Assembly (NCBI GenBank): GCA_049366695.1
Contig: JBMNCR010000075.1
Coordinates: 1 to 64,000, forward strand
Direction: 5' to 3'
Origin: JBMNCR01 sp049366695
GTDB taxonomy: Bacteria > Bacillota > Clostridia > Eubacteriales > Alkalibacteraceae
Length of the DNA: 64,000 nucleotides
Shown one piece after another: positions 53,670 to 61,957 of the stretch. The position numbers and the translations under genes were made by a program. Position 1 is the first letter of the stretch; every line of letters starts with the position of its first letter. The notes under the pieces are model-generated. The model made no database searches. It was not told the origin of the DNA and saw only the letters and a list, made by a program, of their open reading frames with translations.

Positions 53670-55829
53670 ATGGATATTATGGTTTTAGCGACTCAACAGT
53701 GGTTAAACGTTACATATTCAGGTAGATATGGATATAATGAAATAGAAGTAGATGGTATGACGGGGTGGAATACAATTTATGCATTAATTAGAGCATTGCA
53801 AATTGAACTAGGTATTTCTGAACCTTCTGATAATTTTGGGAATCAAACGCTAGCAGAGTGTCCTACATTATCAATTAATTCAGATCAAGTATTAATTATT
53901 GATAGTAATATCGTTAGGATTATACAATGTGCTATGTTTTGTAAAGGATACAGCCCTGGTGATATTACAGGTAATTTTGGAGTTGAAACAAAAGAAGGAA
54001 TTCAACAAATGCAGTCAGATGCAGGTTTATCAAATTCAGATGGAGTAGTAACTCCATTATTATTTAAAGCATTATTAAGTATGGATGCATATGTATTGTT
54101 ATCTGGAGGAAATACAAATATTCGTACTATACAAAGGAATTTGAATAGGGATTATTATCCATCCATCGGAGGATTATTACCTTGTGATGGTATTTATGGA
54201 CGAGCTACTTGTAAAGCTATGATTATGGCTTTACAAATTGAAGGAGGAGTAGGGGTAGATGGTATATGGGGGCCTAATACAGTTGCAACATTACCAGTAT
54301 TAACTTACGGTAATACTAACATGGATTATAATTATCTATTGCAGTACGCTCTTTATGCAAATGGATTTGATCCCAATGGATTTGATGGATACTTTGGCAA
54401 TGGGTGTAGAACAGCTGTACAGAACTTTCAAGGCTTTTGTACTCTTTCCGTTGATGGGGTAGTGGGAGCACAGACGTGGGCATCACTAATGATTAGCAAA
54501 GGAGACACTAGTAGAAGCGCTACCGCATGTGATTGTAGTTCGACTGTTACTTCAGAGAGAGCATCGACTCTTTACAATAATGGATATAGGATAGTTGGGA
54601 GGTACTTAACTGGTGGATGGAAAGAAATTAAAGCAGGAGAAATTGATACTATATTTAACGCTGGATTAAAAATATTTCCTATATATCAGACTTCAGGAGA
54701 TGAATCTAGCTATTTCAATTATGGCAGAGGTGCTGTTGACGCTGCCCAAGCAATAATAGCTGCTAAAGGATATGGATTTGAATCAAATACAATCATTTAT
54801 TTTGCAGTGGATTTTGATGCAATGGATTATCAAGTTACAAATAATATTTTACCATACTTCCATGGGATATATGATCAGTTTATAAATATGGATTCGAATT
54901 ATAGGATTGGAATATATGGTTCAAGGAATATCTGTTCTAGAGTAGGAGGTGCCGGATATTCTTGTAGCAGTTTTGTTGCAGACATGTCTAGTGGTTTTAG
55001 CGGAAATATAGGATATCCACTTCCCGATGATTGGAATTTTGATCAGATATTAGAATACAGTATTGGTAGTGGCGATGGTCAAATAGCTATTGATAAAGAT
55101 ATATTCCGAAGTAATTATATGGGAGAAAACAGTATTACTGATCCTGCTGGAGTTATCACATCAGATATTGTAGCAATTGCAAATAATTTAGATGGTATGG
55201 CAAATAGGATAGGAATAGAATTCACATCTCCTGATGCAGAAGTGATATTTATTCAAGGGCCTCCAATAACGCTTAGTGCAAGTTTTTCTGTATCCAGTGT
55301 TTTTAGTCAAGCAGATGGCATATCAGCAACTGTACAAGATGGTCAAATTTATATTGAATCAAATGTTTATGATATTTCAGGAATTTTAGGTGTTGATTCG
55401 GTAGCTTTTGAATCAACAATATCATCATGGGAAGGTATTGATTTTAAAATCAGTACTATACAAACTGCAAATAGCATAACTATAAGCTTAATCAATCAAT
55501 TTAATGATGAATACTTTGATCAAATAGGGTATATTACAGAAATGATAAATATCACATTTACTGATCTTGATGAAAATAATTTGGAGACTCAAATAACTAC
55601 TGCTTTTGATAATGTAATAGCATGGGCTGATGATAATTCTGAATCAATTATCGGTGTAGTAGTTATTGCAGTTATTGCAGTAGTAGTAGTGTTAGTAGGT
55701 TGGCAATCTATTGCAGCATTAATAGTATCGATTGGTCAAGCGTTAATAACATATGGTTTACCAATTGTCTGTATACTATTCTTTGTGAAAAAAATTCTTG
55801 ATGAATTATTTGATGATGATGTAAGTTAA
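53670..55829 (+). CDS. Peptidoglycan-binding, DUF1906 hydrolase-like protein with hydrophobic tail
   Basis: 719 residues, no signal peptide. About four PG_binding_1-type repeats fill residues 5-275 (for example CDGIYGRATCKAMIMAL, VDGIWGPNTVATLP, VDGVVGAQTWASLM). Residues 284-480 are a DUF1906 TIM-barrel of the glycoside-hydrolase-like type (FDCS-like DCSSTVTSERAS, GRYLTGGWKEI, IIYFAVDFDAMDY, GIYGSRNICSRV). A novel 150-residue region follows, and the last 80 residues hold two membrane-like segments (IIGVVVIAVIAVVVVLVGW and a second) plus an acidic end. The lack of an export signal next to a holin gene suggests holin-dependent or lytic release; inference. Confidence 0.85.
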   Translation: MDIMVLATQQWLNVTYSGRYGYNEIEVDGMTGWNTIYALIRALQIELGISEPSDNFGNQTLAECPTLSINSDQVLIIDSNIVRIIQCAMFCKGYSPGDITGNFGVETKEGIQQMQSDAGLSNSDGVVTPLLFKALLSMDAYVLLSGGNTNIRTIQRNLNRDYYPSIGGLLPCDGIYGRATCKAMIMALQIEGGVGVDGIWGPNTVATLPVLTYGNTNMDYNYLLQYALYANGFDPNGFDGYFGNGCRTAVQNFQGFCTLSVDGVVGAQTWASLMISKGDTSRSATACDCSSTVTSERASTLYNNGYRIVGRYLTGGWKEIKAGEIDTIFNAGLKIFPIYQTSGDESSYFNYGRGAVDAAQAIIAAKGYGFESNTIIYFAVDFDAMDYQVTNNILPYFHGIYDQFINMDSNYRIGIYGSRNICSRVGGAGYSCSSFVADMSSGFSGNIGYPLPDDWNFDQILEYSIGSGDGQIAIDKDIFRSNYMGENSITDPAGVITSDIVAIANNLDGMANRIGIEFTSPDAEVIFIQGPPITLSASFSVSSVFSQADGISATVQDGQIYIESNVYDISGILGVDSVAFESTISSWEGIDFKISTIQTANSITISLINQFNDEYFDQIGYITEMINITFTDLDENNLETQITTAFDNVIAWADDNSESIIGVVVIAVIAVVVVLVGWQSIAALIVSIGQALITYGLPIVCILFFVKKILDELFDDDVS

Positions 55830-55834
55830 AATAG

Positions 55835-55870
55835 ATTAAGCCTATATCTATTATAAGGTATAGGCTTAAT
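55835..55870. terminator. Hairpin between convergent genes
   Basis: ATTAAGCCTATA (55835-55846) pairs with TATAGGCTTAAT (55859-55870). T-rich on the minus-strand side. Confidence 0.6.
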
Positions 55871-56413
55871 TTAAGCAAAATAACGCTTATACTTAATATC
55901 TGTAGGATATCTTTTATTTATGGGGATATTAGAGTAGTTTTGAATAATCTTGGTGAATTCATCTATATTTATAGATTTGCAAGGAATATATAGAATTTCA
56001 TCAGAAACCGTACGAATAATAAAATATTCTTCTGTTAGTGATAAATCATATAATGATTTCCATGTAAAACTCTTACTTCCATAATGTGTATTAGTTTTAA
56101 TCCCAGTTTCCATCACGTTAAGTTCTGTCTGTGCGAATGTATTTTTATAAAGATCTGTTTTGAAAAGTGTAGATAATTTTCGTCTTAATGTTAATGGAAA
56201 TATTTTTTTTATAATTAATATAGTGAAAATTAATAAAATTAATAAAATGAATGTCAGATATACAGAAAATGATACTAACATAGATGAAGTAAAAGCAATT
56301 ATAAGAAAAATCGATATTCTTCTTAAATTACTTTTAATAATATTCGAACCCATAATGTATTTTTTATGAAAATTTATAAATTGGATTTTATCAATTTCAA
56401 ATATTATATTCAA
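55871..56413 (-). CDS. YcxB-like membrane protein (second copy)
   Basis: 180 residues. FEIDKIQFINFHKKY at the start, two membrane helices at about 30-75, then the YcxB domain with NVMETGIKTNTHYGSKSFTW and LYDLSLTEEYFIIRTVSDEI. Function unknown, common in Firmicutes. Start at TTG 56413, nine bases after AGGAGG; the in-frame ATG at 56437 lies before the ribosome site. The stop of the first copy overlaps its leader. Confidence 0.78.
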   Translation of the reverse strand: MNIIFEIDKIQFINFHKKYIMGSNIIKSNLRRISIFLIIAFTSSMLVSFSVYLTFILLILLIFTILIIKKIFPLTLRRKLSTLFKTDLYKNTFAQTELNVMETGIKTNTHYGSKSFTWKSLYDLSLTEEYFIIRTVSDEILYIPCKSINIDEFTKIIQNYSNIPINKRYPTDIKYKRYFA

Positions 56414-56429
56414 AAATTTTATCCTCCTT

Positions 56430-56972
56430 TCAGGCATATATGATAATAGGAAACTTGTAGATTGGTCTTAGTTCAGTGTAGGTTGTTATCATTTCAAGTA
56501 ATTTTACTCTTGTATTTTCTTCAATATCGTTATTGCCTATAAAAATAAATTCACGCATAAATGTATCAATATATATATTGTTTTTTATTATATACAGATT
56601 ATTTAAAGCACTCCAATTAAAAAATATATCACTTAACTCAGTTATGATATTTATACCTTCCTCATTTATTTTCATTTTAGTATTAAGAAAATAATTATCA
56701 TATATTTTTAAAGAATATAATTTGCCAATACCTATTTCAAAATAATATGATGATATTGGAGCAGTTAAGAAAAATGAAAGTAGTAAAATTCCTATCCCTA
56801 TATATGTATATATTTGAGCAAAGTTACTGCTTAGTACAAAAAGAAAAAACCACCAAGGTATTGCAAATATATTTAACGCTAAAATCCAAGCCTTAAAATA
56901 TGGTGTTTTCTTATAATGTTTCAAGTGAAAATTAATAAACGCTTCCCTTGAGATTTGATATTCTATTTCTAT
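56430..56972 (-). CDS. YcxB-like membrane protein (first copy)
   Basis: 180 residues if it starts at ATA 56972, which makes it the same length as its neighbour. Upstream of the first ordinary start (TTG 56924, no ribosome site) the frame stays open and reads EIEYQISREAFINFHLKHYK, matching the neighbour's DKIQFINFHKKY and the family N-terminus. AAGGAGAGG lies six to nine bases before ATA 56972. Two membrane helices follow, then the YcxB domain (MKINEEGINIITELSDIFFNW). Tandem with the second copy. Confidence 0.78.
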   Translation of the reverse strand: MEIEYQISREAFINFHLKHYKKTPYFKAWILALNIFAIPWWFFLFVLSSNFAQIYTYIGIGILLLSFFLTAPISSYYFEIGIGKLYSLKIYDNYFLNTKMKINEEGINIITELSDIFFNWSALNNLYIIKNNIYIDTFMREFIFIGNNDIEENTRVKLLEMITTYTELRPIYKFPIIIYA

Positions 56973-57108
56973 TTTAATCCTCTCCTTACAATAATTTTAT
57001 TCTAATTATCCCATAAAATGCTAATATTATCAATAAATATATGAATAATTATTATATTGGTGTTTTATATAAATACTAGATATTGCGCTCACAATCTTTT
57101 CTAATACA

Positions 57109-58671
57109 TCATTCATTTAATACTTTCTCTAGGTTATTAAACATCTCACCACCTGTGACATATTCTTTATAGGCTTCTTCCCACTCTTCAATATCGTAAG
57201 TAGTAACTTTTAGATAATGGGATTTAGCTTCTTGAACCCAATCGTATAGAACTGGATAGTCTTTTAATCCTTCTTCCACTCTTTCAATATATGCAATATT
57301 TGCTTTTGTGTCGGAAATCATAGAATACCATGGTCCAATATCTTTTTCATGATCGGGATTTTCTTCATAATAATTCATATAATATTCCATTGTTTCACGA
57401 TCTTCATCATCTATATCGGGTAATTCTTTTACTGGATAAGTGGATACGACTACAGAGTAGTGTTCAGTTAACTCACTTAACACTAGTGTTTTAAAAAGAG
57501 CGAGTGATTGAGTACCTACTGGTTTTGGTGGTTCACTATTTTCATGGTATGATATAGATTCAACTTCTTTTGTTATGGGATTAATATTGTATCCATTATC
57601 TATGTCGGGTAATTCAAAGTCGGTTAATATGGTTTTAATTTCTGCTAGAATAGGATCTGTTTCCTCAATGACTGTTTCGTCATTGGTTTTTATTGTTTCT
57701 GGGGTAGGGTCATCTTGTACGATTTGTTTGGTGGGATTCATTAACAATCCTATTGCAATTCCAGATAAAATAATACATACAATTAAAATAATCCAAATGG
57801 TTGGTTTCTTATATCGTAAAATATTTTTTATCCTTGATTTAACGTTATTTTCTCCAAATGAAAGAGGTTTAAGGTATACAATTTGATTAGATGCAAAAGA
57901 GAGTAATGTGTTAGAATAAATATTACGTATGTCTTCTTTATGTTCTTTTAACACTCTTTCATCACAGGACATTTCCATATCATTTATCATCATAAAATAG
58001 CTTATCCATATAATTGGATTAAACCAATGAATGGCTAAAATTATTGCTGCAACTAATCTTATCAGATGATCTTTTCTTTTAATATGCACTTGCTCATGTT
58101 TTATTATATAATCTAATTTACTTTGACATAAATTAATTGGAAGATATATTTTTGGGTTGATTATTCCAAAGACAAATGGTGCAAAGATACGATCTGTTTT
58201 AAATATGTTCTCCTTAATTAGTGTTGCTGCAAATACCTTTCTTTTTACTTTAATGAAAGATAGTATACCATAAGCTAAAAAGCCGATCATTCCAATAATC
58301 CAGATGAAAGGAAGACTATTCATAAGAGCAATTTGATAAAATGGTCTAGAATCTATAACAGATTTTTCGATGTCTAATTGCTCTGTATTATTATTTTTTA
58401 AAACCTCTGTCTTGTCTTGGGTAATATCTAATAATAATGATTGAGTGTTGATTATTTCATTTATCTCATTATTTGTTTGTGGGACTAGGCTTATTGCGCT
58501 TTCAATTGATATAGGACAAATGAGTCTTATAAGTACGACTAACCACAAAACATAGGACAAAATTTTAGGAACACGTATAAAATTTAATACCAAACGGACT
58601 ACGATAATTATTAATGCTGCATAACTTGCTGTCAAACTCATATTTAAAATAGTAGAAAAGATTTGACTCAT
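57109..58671 (-). CDS. BlaR1/MecR1-type M56 peptidase without penicillin-binding domain
   Basis: 520 residues. Four or five membrane helices; the zinc peptidase motif is KHEQVHIKRKDHL near residue 190 (HExxH) with a later EMSCDERVL. After the last helix (about 292-312, PTIWIILIVCIILSGIAIGL) the extracellular part of about 200 residues is acidic and not a penicillin-binding domain: no SxxK/SxN/KTG order is present. It would sense something else and cleave the BlaI-like repressor. Its start overlaps the repressor stop by four bases (ATGA). Confidence 0.87.
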   Translation of the reverse strand: MSQIFSTILNMSLTASYAALIIIVVRLVLNFIRVPKILSYVLWLVVLIRLICPISIESAISLVPQTNNEINEIINTQSLLLDITQDKTEVLKNNNTEQLDIEKSVIDSRPFYQIALMNSLPFIWIIGMIGFLAYGILSFIKVKRKVFAATLIKENIFKTDRIFAPFVFGIINPKIYLPINLCQSKLDYIIKHEQVHIKRKDHLIRLVAAIILAIHWFNPIIWISYFMMINDMEMSCDERVLKEHKEDIRNIYSNTLLSFASNQIVYLKPLSFGENNVKSRIKNILRYKKPTIWIILIVCIILSGIAIGLLMNPTKQIVQDDPTPETIKTNDETVIEETDPILAEIKTILTDFELPDIDNGYNINPITKEVESISYHENSEPPKPVGTQSLALFKTLVLSELTEHYSVVVSTYPVKELPDIDDEDRETMEYYMNYYEENPDHEKDIGPWYSMISDTKANIAYIERVEEGLKDYPVLYDWVQEAKSHYLKVTTYDIEEWEEAYKEYVTGGEMFNNLEKVLNE

Positions 58672-59027
58672 TTTATAGCCTCCTCAATTATTTTTTTAAT
58701 TTCTTCTACTTCTTTTTTTGATAGTTTTTTATCTTGTAGAAAAGTGGCAATAAATGAAGGAAGTGACCCGCGAAAAGATTTTTCTATTAACTCTTCACTT
58801 TTATACTTTTGGACATCTTGTCTTTTAACAAGAGCTATAACCATAGCATCTTTATTCTTTAAGACATTTCGCTTTGATAGTTTTCTAATTACAGTATAGG
58901 TGGTAGATTTTTTCCAATCCAGTTTTTCCAGACATACTTTAACGAGTTCAGTTGAGTTTATTGGTTCGAGTTTCCATATAATATCCATCAATTTATATTC
59001 AGCATCATACAATTTTAAATTTTCCAT
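58668..59027 (-). CDS. BlaI/MecI-family transcription repressor
   Basis: 119 residues. Winged helix (LYDAEYKLMDIIWKLEPINS, KSTTYTVIRKLSKRNVL) and a C-terminal dimer helix pair. Such repressors are cleaved after signal from a BlaR1-type partner, here encoded next. GGAGTTAAC-type site upstream. A perfect 12-bp inverted repeat at 59045-59076 just ahead of the gene is the probable operator. Confidence 0.93.
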   Translation of the reverse strand: MENLKLYDAEYKLMDIIWKLEPINSTELVKVCLEKLDWKKSTTYTVIRKLSKRNVLKNKDAMVIALVKRQDVQKYKSEELIEKSFRGSLPSFIATFLQDKKLSKKEVEEIKKIIEEAIK

Positions 59028-59044
59028 CTTTGTTAACTCCTTTC

Positions 59045-59076
59045 ACATATTAGATAATATTAAATATCTAATATGT
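59045..59076. promoter_or_regulatory. Palindromic operator upstream of the BlaI-like gene
   Basis: ACATATTAGATA (59045-59056), 8-base AT spacer, TATCTAATATGT (59065-59076). It starts 18 bases from the repressor start codon and fits a dimer-bound operator for the repressor; the half sites contain ACA/TGT ends as in known BlaI/MecI sites. Confidence 0.75.
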
Positions 59077-59310
59077 AGTTTAACCCAATAAACCTACAAT
59101 GTCAAGTATTGCCATAAGATATATTTTAAGCAATATTTATCATTTAAATAGAAACTATAAAGAAACAAAAGATTAAGTAAATTTGAACAGAATCTTATTA
59201 ATAAAAATTTCTTATACAAAAAGTTTACAAACTATTTAAAAACTTATATCTATCAATATGATACAATAAATAGTAAATATTTACATAAAAATGAAAAAAG
59301 GGTGAATATA

Positions 59311-60114
59311 ATGTCGCATATAGAAGAACCAATTATTTTAATTAATGATTTAAAAATGAGATTTGGAGAGCATGAGGTGCTTAAAGGTATTGACTTAAAA
59401 GTTGGAAAAGGAGAAATAATTGGATATATTGGACCAAATGGAGCTGGTAAAAGTACCACTATAAAAATAATGCTGGGTTTATTAGAAGGGTATACTGGAG
59501 AAGTTCATATGTTTGGCAAATCTATTGTTGACAATATAGATTATAAGAAAAGGATTGGATATGTACCAGAAATAGCAGATATGTATGAAAACCTTACTGC
59601 TCAAGAATATTTAACTTTTATTGGAGAATTATACGGGATTGATCATGATGTAGTTGATGAAAAAGCTAGGGCAATGATAAAAATTTTGGGAATTGAAGAA
59701 GTATATGAATCTAGAATCACTTCATTTTCAAAGGGAATGAAACAAAAGATACTTATCATATCTAGTTTATTACATAATCCAGACATATTATTTTTGGATG
59801 AACCTCTAAGTGGTTTAGATGCAAATAGCGTAATTGTAATAAAAGAAATTTTATCAAAATTAGCTGAAAAGGGAAAAACTATTTTTTATTCATCTCATAT
59901 TATGGAAGTTGTTGAAAAGATTAGTAACCGGATTGTTCTTATCAGTGATGGGGAAATTATTGCTGATGGGAGTTTTGATCAATTGAAGGAAAAAAATGTA
60001 GAAGGGACTTTAGAACAAATATTTAATGAGTTAACGGGATTTCAAGAACATGAAAATCTGGCTCAAGATTTTGTAGATATTATCAGTATGGGTGCTTGCG
60101 ATGAAAAATTATAA
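59311..60114 (+). CDS. ABC transporter ATP-binding protein
   Basis: 267 residues. Walker A GPNGAGKST, signature FSKGMKQKI, Walker B ILFLDEPLSGLDA, and switch histidine in YSSHIMEV. Of the export/multidrug type (COG1131). Start ATG 59311, six bases after AAAGGGTGA. Overlaps the start of the permease gene, so the two work together. Divergent to the BlaI gene, whose operator is about 230 bases away. Confidence 0.92.
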   Translation: MSHIEEPIILINDLKMRFGEHEVLKGIDLKVGKGEIIGYIGPNGAGKSTTIKIMLGLLEGYTGEVHMFGKSIVDNIDYKKRIGYVPEIADMYENLTAQEYLTFIGELYGIDHDVVDEKARAMIKILGIEEVYESRITSFSKGMKQKILIISSLLHNPDILFLDEPLSGLDANSVIVIKEILSKLAEKGKTIFYSSHIMEVVEKISNRIVLISDGEIIADGSFDQLKEKNVEGTLEQIFNELTGFQEHENLAQDFVDIISMGACDEKL

Positions 60115-61768
60115 AATATTAAGATTTCTAGATAAATTTGAAAAAATGTTTATAAGTATGGGTATTGAGTATCCTGTAATGAGAAAAATTATCCAAGTAA
60201 AATTAACTATGGATGGAAGAAGGGTTCCTACTATTATAGGCCAATCTGCAAAGAAGAAGAATAATGGAAATAAAGAAAAAAATTCCTTTATAAGTTCACT
60301 ATGGATTTATGGTTTTTTTGGTTTATTTTTGATACCTATTGTTTTAATTGGAGATAACTACATTTATCAAATGAGTATATTTTTTGGTGCTTTATTTTTT
60401 ATGATCATGAGTACATTGATATCAGATTTTTCATCAGTACTATTGGATATACGAGATAAAAACATCATTATGACAAAACCTATAAGTAATATTACTTTAA
60501 GTATGGCAAAGGGTATTCATGTATTTATTTATATGTTTTATTTAACTATAAGTTTATCAGGGGGCGTGTTAGTAGCTTCGTTGTTTAGAAATGGATTTTT
60601 ATACTTAGCAGTGCTTATATTACAAATTGTGTTAATGGATTTATTTATAATTGTTATTACAACATTATTTTATACTTTTATCTTAAAATATTTTGATGGG
60701 GAAAAGTTAAAAGATATTATCAACTATGTCCAGATTGGTTTATCATTATTGATTACAGTAGGTTATCAGCTAGTAGGTAGATTGTTTAATATAATAGATT
60801 TAGATTTTGTATTTCAACCTAGGTGGTGGCAATATTTTATTCCCCCTATTTGGTTTGCAGGACCTTTTGAAGTATTGTTACATAGGAATTTTAATTCATC
60901 ATTTATAATTTTTTCAATTTTGGCTTTAATGATACCAATTATAGCAATCATCATTTATATAAAACTAATACCGACATTTGAAAGAAATTTAGAAAAATTA
61001 AATCATCATGACCAACGAAAAGAAAAGAAAAAAAATAATAAATTTAACAAATTCATAGCATCGATTATATGTTCAAATAGAGAAGAACGAATATATTATA
61101 ATTTTGCAAGTCAAATGATGTTAAATGAAAGAGAATTTAAGCTAAAGGTATATCCCTCATTGGGATTTTCGATAATCTTCCCGTATATTTTTATTTTTAA
61201 TCAATTACAGTGGGCAAGTATGGCATCAATATCCCAAGGCAATGGATTTCTAAATCTGTATTTTAGCGGTTTTATGATTCCAGCTATTTTACTTATGCTA
61301 AAGCATTCTGGTAGTTACAAAGGATCGTGGATTTATAAAGTAATGCCAATTGAAAAATCAAAACCAATATTTACAGGCACTATAAAAGCTTTTATTGTTA
61401 AGTTGTTAGTTCCCATTTGTTTGATTAATTATATAATTTTCATATATATATTTGGTTTGAGGATTGGAATGGATTTGGTGGCAATATTTTTAAATTTTAT
61501 ACTGTATATTATCGTATCATTTTCATTTTCAAAAAAAAGCATACCATTTTCAAAGTCCTTTGATGCAATAAATCAAAGTCAAGGTTATAAAATTATACCA
61601 ATGATGTTTATTGGCGGTATAATGGCATTAATTCATTACTTAACAACTCTAGTTGCTTTTGGAGTATTAATATATATAATTGCTTTAATAATTATTATTT
61701 TTATCACTTGGAATAAAGTTTTTAATGTTTCATGGGAAAAGATAAGTTACAGTTATGATAATAGATAA
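60101..61768 (+). CDS. ABC transporter permease
   Basis: About 556 residues with ten or more membrane helices (SLWIYGFFGLFLIPIVLIG, FFGALFFMIMSTLISDFSSV and others), a cytoplasmic basic loop near 300 (HHDQRKEKKKNNKFN) and no nucleotide-binding domain. Starts within the end of the ATPase gene. Resembles putative ABC exporters of unknown substrate. ATG 60101 is chosen; GTG-CTT at 60092 is an alternative. Confidence 0.8.
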   Translation: MKNYKILRFLDKFEKMFISMGIEYPVMRKIIQVKLTMDGRRVPTIIGQSAKKKNNGNKEKNSFISSLWIYGFFGLFLIPIVLIGDNYIYQMSIFFGALFFMIMSTLISDFSSVLLDIRDKNIIMTKPISNITLSMAKGIHVFIYMFYLTISLSGGVLVASLFRNGFLYLAVLILQIVLMDLFIIVITTLFYTFILKYFDGEKLKDIINYVQIGLSLLITVGYQLVGRLFNIIDLDFVFQPRWWQYFIPPIWFAGPFEVLLHRNFNSSFIIFSILALMIPIIAIIIYIKLIPTFERNLEKLNHHDQRKEKKKNNKFNKFIASIICSNREERIYYNFASQMMLNEREFKLKVYPSLGFSIIFPYIFIFNQLQWASMASISQGNGFLNLYFSGFMIPAILLMLKHSGSYKGSWIYKVMPIEKSKPIFTGTIKAFIVKLLVPICLINYIIFIYIFGLRIGMDLVAIFLNFILYIIVSFSFSKKSIPFSKSFDAINQSQGYKIIPMMFIGGIMALIHYLTTLVAFGVLIYIIALIIIIFITWNKVFNVSWEKISYSYDNR

Positions 61769-61957
61769 TACAAAAATATTTAATGCCAAAGCTAAATATT
61801 AATTGTTATAAGATTTTTAAAGTATATTAATAAATTTATAAATTATTAAGATAATACTGCAAAAATACATTAATAACAAAATAATGTTGAAAATTTGATA
61901 TTATTGTCGAAGAGTTCTATAATATGAATTATGAATTAGTTTGGAGGCATATCAACT

